From Stentor coeruleus (taxonomy: Eukaryota; Ciliophora; Heterotrichea; Heterotrichida; Stentoridae), in assembly GCA_001970955.1 (NCBI GenBank), contig MPUH01000640.1:1-42127 (forward strand): a stretch of 42,127 nt of DNA, read 5' to 3'. The notes beneath the pieces were generated by a model that was not told where the DNA came from, did not search any database, and was given only the letters and a program-made list of their open reading frames with translations. Position numbers and translations under genes: made by a program. Positions 19,014 through 29,453 of the stretch are shown piece by piece (the stretch's first letter is position 1; each line of letters begins with the position of its first letter).

Positions 19014-20267
19014 TAATAGTATATTCAGTAAAAAATATAAATAATAAAACTATAATGTAAAAGTGGTATAATTTAAGAAGTATATGATTTAGCTTTGGCT
19101 TATCATGTTGAATATTTAGAAATTTTATATGTGCAGATACTATTTTATGTTTATAGTGAGATTATTGAAAAAAAATATTTTGTTGATTTGATATTTGTTG
19201 CTGGAGTTTTTGGAATAAGAAAATATTCACTCAGAGAAATTTAAGGAAATACTTTTAAGGTATTATGCATAATTCTGATTCTATTAGACAATAAAAATTT
19301 TATTTAAAAAGTTTATGGGCACTATATCTAATAATGATGAATTTTTAAATTTGTATTTTATCAACATTTATTTGATATAAATTACTTTCCCGATTTTTTT
19401 TGAATTCTCCATCAAAATCTTCTAGGGTTTTTATCCCCACTCTTTAATAATTATCGTATCCTTTTTGTAAAGAATTTAGATTATTTAGAAATTTTTAGAT
19501 TTCCGAACTATTTAAATGTATCATAAGCTTAGAAGGTATATGGCTATAATTTTCACTATCATCATATCCTATGTTTAATTTTTTACAAACAAAATACTTA
19601 AAAAAATTCTCAATAATTTTACAGTTTTCTTTAAAAAAAAGTATATAAAGTGTTTATGAATTCAAAAAGAGATGTTGTAACAAAATTTTAGTTTATCCAA
19701 CCTTATTTACCTTCGAAAATTTTTTTATTAGTTTAAGTAGCATATTAAGATGAAAAAAGGATTTAAGTGTCATCGGAAAAGGTAATTTTACAGTAAAAAA
19801 TGTATTTCTATCATTATCTTTTCAAACCATAAATACTAGAAAATTAAACTATTCATATCATAATCATTATTAAAAAGTCATTCATAAAATTAATCTATAA
19901 TAAAATAATCATCCTCTATACACTTATCTATTAATAAAAATTATAATTCTAATAAACATACACACTTTACCACAACTTCTCAATTATATTTCACCTAACT
20001 CAACATTGACCCTCATCCTCCTCACTAAAACCTCGAAATCTCATTTAAATCAATTTCAAACACCCCCTTAAATAATAATCCTAGCCTTCAAAATATTCAA
20101 AAATTCCCGGGAAACGCTAATTTTCCTCAATCCTCTACTTTTTTTACATATTTCTTAAAACACCTATTTCTCTTCATCAAATTTCCTTATAAGAAATCCA
20201 AACCTAATTTTTGATTATGTTGGAATATGCAATAATCTTTTTTTTTTCTCTATAAGTTAACCATTAA
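19014..20267. other. Long intergenic region
   Basis: About 1.25 kb. The minus strand holds the decayed frame 19345-19773 listed separately. The last 300 nt before the amidase start are C/A-rich on the plus strand (15 C, 1 G in 20041-20100). No RNA gene seen. Confidence 0.5.
19345..19773 (-). pseudogene. Decayed reading frame with four internal TAA
   Basis: One minus-strand frame of 143 codons from ATG 19773 contains four internal TAA codons and ends in TAA. The intervals look like protein: MTLKSFFHLNMLLKLIKKFS, FFKENCKIIENFFKYFVCKK, LNIGYDDSENYSHIPSKLMI and RVGIKTLEDFDGEFKKNRES. The same frame continues above the ATG through FFTVKLPFP to a TGA. No 15-nt intron removes the stops. Family unknown. 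A dead gene is the best reading; chance is possible. Confidence 0.4.
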
Positions 20268-22004
20268 ATGGAAGTCCGTAAAAGCTTCGAAGAATTTTTT
20301 GAAAAAATACCCAAGAAAAAGATTGTCAAGGGGATTATTTTAGCTTCTGGGGCCTTTGTTGTATACAAAATAGGCAAATATTCTTTAAACAAGCTGAAAC
20401 TTTGGTCTAAGAAAAAAGGGAAAAGGCCTCGAGTGCTTAGTGAGTCTATTGATGAGGTTAAAGTCCCAGAAAATTCAAAAAAAGAGTATATTTTGTCTTT
20501 AAAAGCTTGGGAAATCACTCAAGAAATTAAAACGGGGAAAATTACACCTGAGGAAGTTCTTGGGACTTATATTGAGAAAGCTTATAAGAGAGGGAGGAAA
20601 TTCAAGCTTACAAGTGAAGAGCCTTTTGATGATGCAAGAGAAAGGCTGAAGACTTTATGTGATGGACCTTTGTATGGAGTTCCAATATCAGTAAAAGATA
20701 GAATCAGTCAAGAATTCTGCCATTCTATATGTGTGGATGGCGTGTTAAGCGAAATGCCTGATAGTGAAGATTCAATTCTAATTTCACAACTCAGAAAGGC
20801 CGGGGCAATTCCTTTTATCCGTGGCAAAGCTCTAAATAGTGCTTTATCAGGAAGTAATAAACCTTTGAATCCATGGGATGAATCCAGAACTCCAGGAGGT
20901 AGTTCAGGTGGTGACGCAGGTTTAATCTGTTCACAATCCTCTCCATTATCAATAGCAAGTGATGTTGTAGGTAGTCTACGTGTATCAGCAGCATTATGTG
21001 GTGTTTATGGATTTAAACCAACATATCGTAGAGTCACATGCTCAGGATCTAATACAGCTTATTCAGTTCAAGCTTCTTTTATTGACCCTTTAGTCAAACC
21101 TACATATGGACCAATAGGAAAATGTGTTGATGATCTCGTTACAGTAATGAAAGCTTGGTGGCAACCTGAAATGTGGCAAAAAGACTTTACTATAGCTCCA
21201 CTTAAGTTCAATGATACAGAGTATTTAAATGAGAAAAAACTTCGTATTGGGTATTTCGACAATAACGGGATATGTGAATGCTCTCGAGTTACAAAAAGAA
21301 TTATAAAAGCTACAGTGAAAAAATTTAAAGATGACGGACATGAAATTGTTATTATGCAAACAGAAATCATGGACAAAGCTATGGAATTGTTTATTAGAGC
21401 TGTTTATTCTTTGGAATATAGATACATGATGGAAGAAATGCATGATGATGATCATATATGGGAAGAATTATGGGAGTATTATGAAGACCATCTGCCTTTT
21501 GGAAAAAAAATCCTAGAAATACTTGAAAAACTTATGGGCACTGAAACTCTTACAAAATATCTTCCTTTTGCAAAACCCGTAAGTAGTAAAGAGTTTAGAG
21601 ATCTTGTTAGAGAAATCAATGAGTTTATAACAACTTTTAACTCATACTGGAACAAATTAAGACTTGATATAGCAATATGTCCAATATGGCCATTAGTAGC
21701 ACCTTTACATAAAACAGCGTCAAAAATCCCTCAAGCTTTTTCTTATTCTTTATTGTGGAATTTATTAGATTATCCAGCTGGAGTAGTTCCTATTAGATGT
21801 GTTAAAAAAGGAGAAAATATTTTCTATTGTCTTTCTAAAGAAGCCTATGCTCAAACAGCTAAGGAGATTATGAAAGATAGTATTGGATTACCTGTTTGTA
21901 TACAGGTAGTCGGGAGAACTTATGAGGATGAGAAAGTACTTAGAGCAATGAAACTGGTTCAAGGGTATTGGCAGTTTTATCAGTTAGCTAGAGTTAAAGA
22001 GTAG
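20268..22004 (+). CDS. Membrane-anchored amidase-signature hydrolase, FAAH-like
   Basis: 578 residues, the size of vertebrate fatty acid amide hydrolase. Residues 19-38 are a hydrophobic anchor flanked by lysines. The amidase signature triad is complete: Lys143 in GVPISVKDRI, the cis-Ser at 212 in GGSSGGDAGL and the nucleophile Ser236 in ASDVVGSLRVSAALCGVYGF. The C-terminal FSYSLLWNLLDYPAGVVPI and GLPVCIQVVGRTYEDEKVL segments are standard for the family. FAAH-type enzymes hydrolyse fatty acid amides or esters at ER or endosomal membranes; the substrate here is inferred. Complete, ATG to TAG. The 3' flank contains the first N. Confidence 0.9.
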   Translation: MEVRKSFEEFFEKIPKKKIVKGIILASGAFVVYKIGKYSLNKLKLWSKKKGKRPRVLSESIDEVKVPENSKKEYILSLKAWEITQEIKTGKITPEEVLGTYIEKAYKRGRKFKLTSEEPFDDARERLKTLCDGPLYGVPISVKDRISQEFCHSICVDGVLSEMPDSEDSILISQLRKAGAIPFIRGKALNSALSGSNKPLNPWDESRTPGGSSGGDAGLICSQSSPLSIASDVVGSLRVSAALCGVYGFKPTYRRVTCSGSNTAYSVQASFIDPLVKPTYGPIGKCVDDLVTVMKAWWQPEMWQKDFTIAPLKFNDTEYLNEKKLRIGYFDNNGICECSRVTKRIIKATVKKFKDDGHEIVIMQTEIMDKAMELFIRAVYSLEYRYMMEEMHDDDHIWEELWEYYEDHLPFGKKILEILEKLMGTETLTKYLPFAKPVSSKEFRDLVREINEFITTFNSYWNKLRLDIAICPIWPLVAPLHKTASKIPQAFSYSLLWNLLDYPAGVVPIRCVKKGENIFYCLSKEAYAQTAKEIMKDSIGLPVCIQVVGRTYEDEKVLRAMKLVQGYWQFYQLARVKE

Positions 22005-22570
22005 TAATTGTTTGAGATAATTAATTTTTCCTGATTGACTTGAAAAATATTTGGAATGCGTTTTTTGNTTATAGTTAATTTTTCCTGATTGACTTGAAAA
22101 ATATTTGGAATGCGTTTTTTGGAATTTTTTTGAATCCTTGCAAATCTTTGGTTTTAAGTTTGTTGTGTAATTATGGATAAATTAATTTAGGGAATTGGGT
22201 ATATAGCTAGTGGTTTTCTGGTAAAAATTCTAACATAAATTAAAATCCGCAAACTTATCAATTTTTCGAGCTCCACATCACATTTAAAATTCCTCTCTAT
22301 ATTCCCATCAATAATATTTCATCATAATAATTCTTCAATTCTAATCCCTAATCTAAAATTACCCAAGCCTCTCCTACAACATTAAAAACCCTAACACTCA
22401 CTTTCTCTACCCAAAAATCTTCATAAAAAGTTCTCAAATCCAAAACTCTCCTTCTTATCCAACCCTTTCTATAAATCAATATCCTAAAAATTTCAATAAG
22501 AATTATCCTTAAAAAAATCTTATAAATTCATATCATTAATAAAATAAGACAAAATAAAAAGTAAATATCA
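22005..22570. other. Intergenic, includes an N with flanking duplication
   Basis: No gene. It holds the 47-nt duplication around N at 22068 (listed). From about 22250 to 22500 the plus strand is strikingly C/A-rich, that is G/T-rich downstream of the minus-strand gene that follows. Confidence 0.6.
22021..22121. repeat. 47-nt duplication flanking a single N (probable assembly join)
   Basis: 22021-22067 and 22075-22121 are identical over 47 nt and separated by N (22068) plus ttatag. Two contig ends that overlap but were joined with an N give exactly this picture. Confidence 0.85.
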
Positions 22571-22933
22571 CTAATTATAGTAGATATAATTTTTGCAAAT
22601 AACATCTTCAATAGACCATTCATCAAGCAAAGCGTCATGAAAACTCCCATAATGTAATCCTTGACCTTCACCAACATCTCCTCCACTCTCTTCAAAAATC
22701 AGTGAATTCTTTGAACTAATACACTTAAAAGATATATTAGAATGCATTTCTTGAACCTTTTCAAGCTTTGCTAAACTCTGTATATTTGATAAGTGATTTT
22801 CTTCAGCTATTGGAATGCATTTGATAGAATTTTCTTTTCTTTCTGATGAGAAATTTATCAGTTTTCCTATCAAATCATAGTCTTCTTTATGATAAGATCC
22901 AAGCGAGCTTGATGAAAATGATATTTGGTTCAT
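22571..22933 (-). CDS. Small Ser-rich protein, unknown
   Basis: 120 residues, ATG to TAG. The N-terminus is serine-rich (QISFSSSSLGSYHKED), the middle is polar and the end is acidic and aromatic (GSFHDALLDEWSIEDVICKN). No domain recognised. The composition looks coding rather than random, and the upstream and downstream flanks have the base asymmetry seen at other genes. It could be short and lineage-specific. Confidence 0.6.
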   Translation of the reverse strand: MNQISFSSSSLGSYHKEDYDLIGKLINFSSERKENSIKCIPIAEENHLSNIQSLAKLEKVQEMHSNISFKCISSKNSLIFEESGGDVGEGQGLHYGSFHDALLDEWSIEDVICKNYIYYN

Positions 22934-23599
22934 ATTATTATAACTATGTGAATTACTATTTTTATATCAAGAAGATGAGCAGATAATATTATAGATTTTA
23001 AGGGATAAGGGAAGATAGAAGGGTTTAATTAAAGTTCGTGGAAGAAAAGATTGAGATAAATAAAGGATTTAATTTTTTATTGGGTGTTAGATAGGAAAAA
23101 TGCAAGAAAATTTTTATGTTATGCTATCAGAAACTAGAAGGGGCTGGATTTTGAATATAAAGATATGGAAATATCTGTGACAACTTGATTATTTATAATA
23201 AAAGACTTAAAAATAAGATAAAAAACTTTTTATAAGCCCAAATTTAGTGTAAATCNCTGAGGTTGATTTTTTTATAAGCCCAAATTTAGTGTAAATCAAT
23301 TTTTATAATGCAAACATCAACTTATAATCATATAAAAAAGTTTTCAATTAAATCCATGCATTTAACCTTAGAATCAAAATATTATGATAAGATCAAAAAA
23401 ATAGCCCTTTAAGCAATTCAATAATTCCATGAGCCAATTTGATTTTTTTAAAGCCTTTCTCTTTGTTTTAGTAGCCTTCACTCTTTATATATGATGATTT
23501 TATCAAATTCACACATACTAAAAATCTTCTCATTATTATAATTTACACTCCCATATTAAGCCTTAGCTTTTTTATGACATGTTTATATGATCTAAAAAG
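22934..23599. other. Intergenic, includes an N with flanking duplication
   Basis: No gene. Holds the 29-nt duplication around N at 23256 (listed). The rest is AT-rich without recognisable signals. Confidence 0.6.
23227..23297. repeat. 29-nt duplication flanking a single N (probable assembly join)
   Basis: 23227-23255 and 23269-23297 are identical over 29 nt (starting ttttt ataagccc), with N at 23256 and 12 nt between. Same signature as the other two N positions. Confidence 0.8.
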
Positions 23600-25582
23600 T
23601 TATTCACTATCTAATTTCCTCATATGATTCATTATTGTTTCTTGAATCAATAATGATACTTTTTGCTTTAAGGTTTCAGCTAAATATTCATGTTCTTTGA
23701 TTATACGATCACGATCTCGACGAAGTTTATTAAAATCATTTTCAAGCTGTTTCAGTTGGTCATTAAGAATGTTTTGGTTATTTTCTAAACTTTTTCTTTC
23801 ATTTGAGTGTTCTTGGCAGATTTTTTCTAACTGAGCCATATATGCATCTTTACGTTCTTTTAAGTTTTTATTGAGTTCTTCATTTTCTTGGTTAGCTCGA
23901 TCAAGTGCGGATTTTGTCACATACAAATCATTTGATATATTATCTTTTTGTGCTGATATTTTCTGAAGCCTTCCCCCAAGTTCAGTTTTCTCATCCCTAG
24001 CTACCCCTAAAGCTTGTTCTAACGATGCAATCTGTTCATCAGCACGTTTTTCACTAGCCACAAAATCCTTTTGTACCTCACTAAGCCGTTTATTAAGATT
24101 TTCTCTCGACTCTTCCAATGTTTTAATTCTAGCCTCAAAATTCCTCACAGTATTATTAAGCTTAGTCGTTTCCTCTTCTTTAATCCTATATTCCTGATCA
24201 TTCAAAGCTTCTTGTGCCTGAGTTTTAATCTGACTTATTTGGTTTTTCAATCCTCTAACCTCATTCTCCAACCCTTCCTTAGCAATTTTTGTCACTCTAA
24301 AATTCTCTTCAGAAATCTCTAATTTGTTCTGATAATCCCTAGAAATTTCATATAAATTTTGTTCAGCTTCTTTTTTTGTCCTATCCAAAACCTGCCTATT
24401 TGTTTCTTCTAATTGTCTTCCTTGACGTTCTTGTTGATTAATACGTTCTTCTAAACCTCTTATTCTTTCTTGACTATTAGCATGAAGTTTATCATATTGT
24501 TCTTGTAAGTTTTCTAATTCCATAATAACCATATTTTTCTCATTACCCATTCGATTAAGTTTAGCTTCAAGTTCTTGTATTGTCCTTCCATCTTCCATTT
24601 CTCTTTTCAAAGACTCTTCTTTAAAAATCATAAAATTTTCTTCAGCATAACTCCTTCTTGCTTTTTCTGCATCTAAATCTTTAAGTAAATCACTTCTTAT
24701 TTCTTGAACCCGTCTTGTTTCTTGTTCTAATAAAATTTCTAGTTCGTTTACTCTTGCTTCACTTCTTGCATTTGATATCATTTGAGCTTCGTATTTTGCG
24801 TATAACTCATCACTGTAACTAAACTCTTTGCTACGAGATGGGGATTTTGGTGTTAAACGATCTTCTCTTGATGCACGACCTTCAGGGATTTGGAATTTAT
24901 CTTCAGTCCTTGAGAATTTTTCTTCAGGTTTCAAGAACTTTTCTTCATATTTTTGGTATTTGTCTTCACCTTTAAGCTGTTGTTCAATTTGTAATATTAA
25001 GTCCTCAGGGATTTTGTTACCTGAAAGCTCAATAGTTTTTATAGATCGAGATCTTGGGACACTAGATAAAATTTTCTTAGCCCCAAGAACTCCAAGTTCA
25101 TTCCACCTTAAATCTATTCTTAATATTGATGTACTGTTTTCAATAAATCTACTAAGATGTGAAGCACCATCAGATCCTATACGATTATTCCTTAGGTCTA
25201 GACTTTGTAAACTATTGCTATATAATAATGATTCAGTAAGAACACCTATACCATCTCCTATATTGTTCCATTCTAATGAGATATTCCTAATAAAATTCTG
25301 CCCTCTGAAAACATTAGCTAACAACTTAAGCCCTTCACTTGTTATACTGTTACCACGTAGTTCCAAACTGTTAATACCCATATTTTCTTTAAGGAATGAA
25401 GCGACCATCCCACAACCCTCATCGCCAATAAAAGAATCGCTGAGGTTTAAAGTATTTGAACCTCTTTGGACTACGAGTTTTGATTCAAGTTTTGAAATTG
25501 CTAAATCTGTCAATATCAAAGACTTAGAATAATCTTGATTGCTATACCCTTTATCTACTATTTCTTCGTCGTAGCTAGACAT
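23600..25582 (-). CDS. LRRC45: LRRC45-like centrosomal linker protein
   Basis: 660 residues, nearly the length of animal LRRC45. The N-terminal third (about 44-205) has ribonuclease-inhibitor-type leucine-rich repeats: NTLNLSDSFIGDEGCGMVAS, ISLEWNNIGDGIGVLTESLL, LQSLDLRNNRIGSDGASHL, LRIDLRWNELGVLGAKKIL and KTIELSGNKIPEDLILQIEQ. The order LEWN, LDLRNN, DLRWN, GNxIP matches LRRC45. A charged linker (KYEEKFLKPEEKF) and about 380 residues of coiled coil follow. Animal LRRC45 links centrioles and acts at distal appendages, so a basal-body role is likely in a ciliate. The other long coiled-coil gene starts upstream on the same strand, leaving 75 nt between them. Confidence 0.85.
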   Translation of the reverse strand: MSSYDEEIVDKGYSNQDYSKSLILTDLAISKLESKLVVQRGSNTLNLSDSFIGDEGCGMVASFLKENMGINSLELRGNSITSEGLKLLANVFRGQNFIRNISLEWNNIGDGIGVLTESLLYSNSLQSLDLRNNRIGSDGASHLSRFIENSTSILRIDLRWNELGVLGAKKILSSVPRSRSIKTIELSGNKIPEDLILQIEQQLKGEDKYQKYEEKFLKPEEKFSRTEDKFQIPEGRASREDRLTPKSPSRSKEFSYSDELYAKYEAQMISNARSEARVNELEILLEQETRRVQEIRSDLLKDLDAEKARRSYAEENFMIFKEESLKREMEDGRTIQELEAKLNRMGNEKNMVIMELENLQEQYDKLHANSQERIRGLEERINQQERQGRQLEETNRQVLDRTKKEAEQNLYEISRDYQNKLEISEENFRVTKIAKEGLENEVRGLKNQISQIKTQAQEALNDQEYRIKEEETTKLNNTVRNFEARIKTLEESRENLNKRLSEVQKDFVASEKRADEQIASLEQALGVARDEKTELGGRLQKISAQKDNISNDLYVTKSALDRANQENEELNKNLKERKDAYMAQLEKICQEHSNERKSLENNQNILNDQLKQLENDFNKLRRDRDRIIKEHEYLAETLKQKVSLLIQETIMNHMRKLDSE

Positions 25583-25657
25583 GAAAAATTATTTTAAATA
25601 TGTGGATATTGGAAATAAGGAAGTTTAAATATTTTATAAGCTGTTTTTAGATTAAAA

Positions 25658-27850
25658 TTAAGAATCTAAGAAAGAAAGATTCAAACTTGGGATGTCTGGG
25701 ATTGATAATCTTTGGCCTTTGTGTTGAAAAAACTTTTCTCGTTCACATAATTTTTGGCGAAATAGGATGAGTTCTTCTTGTTTGGTTTGAAGGAATTTTG
25801 CTTTTTCTTGTTGTTTTTTGTCTATTTCTCCAAGGCGCAGTTTTTGTTTTTCAAAGATATCTTTTTCTTTGATCAGTGATAGTTTTTGCATGTCGAGATC
25901 TTCGTTTATATTTTTAACAAATTGGGCAGCAGCATCAATAGCCTCTTTTTCACTCAAAAGATGCTCCTCCAAAGTCTTAAGCTCTCTTTCCTTAGATTTA
26001 ATCTGATTTAATTTCATTTGTAGTTCTTCTGACATCATTTTAACTTGAGTTGTATATATATCAGGTGTTTCAGTACAATTCTCTAATGTAAATACTTTTT
26101 CTTCCATTATCATAATCTCAGCTCTATATTCTTCTGCTGTTTTTTGCAATTCCGCATTTATTTTCATCATTTTTTCTAGTTTTTGTTCAAGAATTTTAAT
26201 TTTCTCATTAAGTTCAATTATCTTCTCCCCCAAGCCAGTATATTTTTTCTCTAAATCTAAGCATTTTACACAACATTCATCATTATAAGACCTTGTAGAT
26301 AAGCCTTCATTTAAGTTTTTTAAAGTTTTTTCCATTTCTGAAGCTTTTTTTTTGATATCTCTTTTCTTGATTTTAGTTTTTTTTATCTTCTCACTTAGCT
26401 CAGTTGTAAGTTTTAGTTGTTCATCTTTTTTGTTTTCAGTTAACATTAGTTGATTTTTATAAAATTCAACTTCGATTTGATAATTTTTCCATTTAGACTC
26501 GAGTTCTTTATTTTGGTTTTCATATTCTTTAAATTTTATTTCATAAACACGAACTTTTTCTATATAATCTTTAATAATTTCTTGTTGTTCCTTGCACTTA
26601 GCTTCAATTTGCTGATTTTTAGCTTCAGTTTCTTTTAGTTTAATCTCACAGTCTTTATATTGAGCCTCATATTCTTTTATTAAATTCTCAGTATTGCTAC
26701 CATTTTCTTTAAAATCAGTATCTTCTGGTTCGATATAACTATGAAGATCATCAATTGAAGAGTTTTTTCTATGCACTTTACCTTGTGGTTCAGTTATTTC
26801 GTTATTGCTACCAAAAATTTCAAGAGCTTTTAATTTTTCGTTATAGTTTTGATGTAAAAGTACCCGTTCACGTTCTAGATTTTTCATTTGGGTGTTTAGG
26901 ATTATCTTAAGTTGATCAATACTTTCAAGCTCTTCAGCAATTCTTTCTTGTGTAAATTCTAAGTTTTCTTTATCTAAAGCCAGTTTTTTTTCTCTGTTAT
27001 CTAAATCTTGGGTCTTTTGTTCAATTATTTTATATAGTTTCTTTTGTTCTTTTTCCATTTTAGTCTTCATATCAAATAACTGTTGCGATTTAATATCTGA
27101 ATCTTGAGCTTTATCATTTGCACTATGTTTTCTATAAACAATATTCTCATGTTTTCTATCTAGAGCTGGTGTCAATGACCTATTTTCATATCTTTGTGCC
27201 TGACCCATAAGTCTTTGTATATCCTGTTCTCTGCTTATTATAAGCCTTTCTTTATATTTATCATAAATCCCTTGATTCTCTTCTCTTTTTTGAATTTCAT
27301 AGCTTTTAGTCTCAATATTTTTCAAAATTTCAGTCAGTTCTCTTTTCTTCATAGCTAATTCTTCAAATTTTAATTTAAACTGTTCACTTGATATTGAGTC
27401 TCCTTTATGATCTTTAAAAAAATCAGCGCTTTGCTCTTCAAAGAACTCTTTTTCTCTTAAAAACTTCTCTTTTTCCATCGAAAAGATTTCGATGTCTTTT
27501 TTCAAAGCAAGCTCTTGTTGTTGTAGCCTATAATCTTTTATTTCTAATAAATTATCATATTGCTTTAAGTGCCTTTCTGTTATTTGGCACTTTTCTGATA
27601 AAAATCTATTTTGTTTGCATAATTCCTCGTTTTTTTGCATATACTTTACACATGATTCACAGAAATTCTGTGAGGTTAAAGTAAAGTTGTCTTCTAAGGG
27701 CGATTTTGTGTAGCGTATGTATTTTGGACGATATGTGTGCTTTTGATTTAATGGGTAACGATGTTTAGCGGTTCTACACCCTGGGGAAAAATTACTACCT
27801 TCATCAGCTTCAGTATGGCTATAAAAAAGTTCAGAGTCTGAGTCTTGCAT
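25658..27850 (-). CDS. Long coiled-coil protein, unknown
   Basis: 730 residues, ATG to TAA. The first about 75 residues are polar and contain two Cys pairs in FCESCVKYMQKNEELC. The rest is almost continuous coiled coil rich in Glu, Lys and Gln, with a break around a Cys-containing segment (SYNDECCVKCLDLEKKY, near residue 530). The C-terminus ends LSIPDIPSLNLSFLDS. It precedes the LRRC45-like gene on the same strand, and both are long coiled coils, so a shared basal-body or cortical cytoskeleton role is plausible but inferred. Confidence 0.85.
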   Translation of the reverse strand: MQDSDSELFYSHTEADEGSNFSPGCRTAKHRYPLNQKHTYRPKYIRYTKSPLEDNFTLTSQNFCESCVKYMQKNEELCKQNRFLSEKCQITERHLKQYDNLLEIKDYRLQQQELALKKDIEIFSMEKEKFLREKEFFEEQSADFFKDHKGDSISSEQFKLKFEELAMKKRELTEILKNIETKSYEIQKREENQGIYDKYKERLIISREQDIQRLMGQAQRYENRSLTPALDRKHENIVYRKHSANDKAQDSDIKSQQLFDMKTKMEKEQKKLYKIIEQKTQDLDNREKKLALDKENLEFTQERIAEELESIDQLKIILNTQMKNLERERVLLHQNYNEKLKALEIFGSNNEITEPQGKVHRKNSSIDDLHSYIEPEDTDFKENGSNTENLIKEYEAQYKDCEIKLKETEAKNQQIEAKCKEQQEIIKDYIEKVRVYEIKFKEYENQNKELESKWKNYQIEVEFYKNQLMLTENKKDEQLKLTTELSEKIKKTKIKKRDIKKKASEMEKTLKNLNEGLSTRSYNDECCVKCLDLEKKYTGLGEKIIELNEKIKILEQKLEKMMKINAELQKTAEEYRAEIMIMEEKVFTLENCTETPDIYTTQVKMMSEELQMKLNQIKSKERELKTLEEHLLSEKEAIDAAAQFVKNINEDLDMQKLSLIKEKDIFEKQKLRLGEIDKKQQEKAKFLQTKQEELILFRQKLCEREKFFQHKGQRLSIPDIPSLNLSFLDS

Positions 27851-28063
27851 ATTTCTATAAGTAAAAATAATAATTTTAAGACAATAATATTAGTTAGACT
27901 CCTCAGACAAGTAAAGAATAACATAATCAGCGATAAAGAGTGGTTTAATATGCTGAATCTACCTAAAGAAAGAGATCGTAGGATAAACAAACCTCGATTG
28001 GACAAGTTTTAAACTATGCCACTTTAATATTAACTAAACATCAAATTTTAGTTAGACTGTCTA
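27851..28063. promoter_or_regulatory. Divergent intergenic region between two start codons
   Basis: 213 nt separates the start of the minus-strand coiled-coil gene from the start of the plus-strand basic protein. It must contain the upstream elements of both. No specific motif can be assigned. Confidence 0.4.
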
Positions 28064-28570
28064 ATGATAAATTTAAGTTTGAAAATGTTTGATGGTAGAT
28101 TTACCTTATCTAGTAGTAGCAGCAATCCTCAATTGCATGAATATTATAGGGTTTACTTCGACAAGCCTCCAAGAAAAAAGCAAGATCGTATCCTAATAGG
28201 AAACAAGCCTCGAAACGCATATCCTAACCTAAAATCCTCCCTAGAGAACTTTTCTAAAAGAATTCCACTCTCAGGAAAATCCTCTCGCCTAGCTAAAATC
28301 AAAGAGCAAGCTTGGGATTCAAATTTCCATGTCAAAGTTAGTAAAGACAACCTATGCATCTACAAAGACTGTCGCGAATACTTTGACAACCCACAAAAAA
28401 TCAATTATAAAATCCCTTTTCGAGGTAACACCCGAAGCCCAATTCTTCAATTCACAGAGCGTTCTAAAAAGTTGGCCCTGCCAGAAAAGTTCTTCTGGAG
28501 TAGTCTTTACGAACCAATTTCCGAAAGAAATCTTGTCAAGCACAGGTCAAAAAGGTCTTATTTTAGCTAG
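28064..28570 (+). CDS. Basic unknown protein
   Basis: 168 residues from ATG 28064, or 161 from ATG 28085 (MFDGRFTL). It is rich in Lys/Arg and aromatic residues, with YYRVYFDKPPRKKQDRILIG and FFWSSLYEPISERNLVKHRS. No transmembrane segment or known domain. The rising base asymmetry and the lack of stops over 500 nt support coding. Unknown function; possibly a cortical or microtubule-associated lineage-specific protein, which is a guess. A Rab-like pseudogene starts 17 nt downstream. Confidence 0.65.
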   Translation: MINLSLKMFDGRFTLSSSSSNPQLHEYYRVYFDKPPRKKQDRILIGNKPRNAYPNLKSSLENFSKRIPLSGKSSRLAKIKEQAWDSNFHVKVSKDNLCIYKDCREYFDNPQKINYKIPFRGNTRSPILQFTERSKKLALPEKFFWSSLYEPISERNLVKHRSKRSYFS

Positions 28571-28587
28571 TTATCTACTTAAAATAA

Positions 28588-29219
28588 ATGCAAACCACTA
28601 AAGAAGACTATGATTATCTATATAAAATCATCCTTGTTTGGGGAAACTGGAGTTGGTAAAACAAATTTATTATCTAGATATGTTAAAGGAACTTTACCTA
28701 AAAATCCAATATTAACAATGGGTGTAGAATTCGCAAGAAGGATTATATCTTTAATAACAAGTGGTACTTTTTGAGTATAAATTTTGCATACTATAGGTCA
28801 AGAAAAATATAAATTTATAACTAGTACCTAGTATAGAAGAGTAGTTAGTGCTTTATTAGGTTATTATGTGAATAATGAGAAATATTTTATTAACATCAAA
28901 AAGTGGTTGGATGAATTAAAGGAAAATACTGAAGCTGATATTATTGTAATTCTTGTGGGAATAAAATTGATTTATATGAGAAAAACATACAATGTAGAAA
29001 AGCTATAAAGGATAAGGAGAGATATTTGCCTAATGTTTTTCGATGTTATTTGAAGAAATTAATGATGTTAGTGCTACTAGCATTTGAGAATTTTTACAAG
29101 AAATATATAATTTTAAGTCAAAGAATTTTAAAGATAGAAGATCAAGTGAGGATATTGGAAGTGTGCTTGTTCTACAGATAGAGAAGAGAAGGTTAATTGG
29201 ATACTGTAATAATATTTAA
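28588..29219 (+). pseudogene. Rab11-like small GTPase pseudogene
   Basis: A Rab GTPase is recognisable in order across shifting frames: an ATG followed by EDYDYLYKIILV, the P-loop GETGVGKTNLLSRYVKG, the effector-like LTMGVEFARRI, IGQEKYKFITS with YRRVVSALLGYYV, KKWLDELKENTEADIIVILV, a broken N/TKxD region and a Rab C-terminus (EFLQEIYNFKSKNF). It is broken by a one-base insertion near 28637, a stop cluster near 28774-28783, a TAG replacing a Tyr codon near 28832, a one-base loss in the guanine-binding motif near 28957 and further shifts. No 15-nt intron repairs these. Rab11-type is inferred from YDYLYK, LLSRY and TSxYYR. Confidence 0.88.
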
Positions 29220-29453
29220 CGAACTTTAAGATGAGATGAGAAATTTTGAAGATAAGAATGCTAGGATGAAAATAAAATATGATAGTTTGAATGTATGGAT
29301 TATGAATATGCATACTTATTTGAATAACTACATCAATTTTCTCTATCTAAATAGCTTAAAATCAATAGAAACACATTATAATTTTTTACTAAAAAAAAAA
29401 GCATTCATCATACCAAAATATCTAATAAAAAATTCTATTTATCTAGCATTTCA

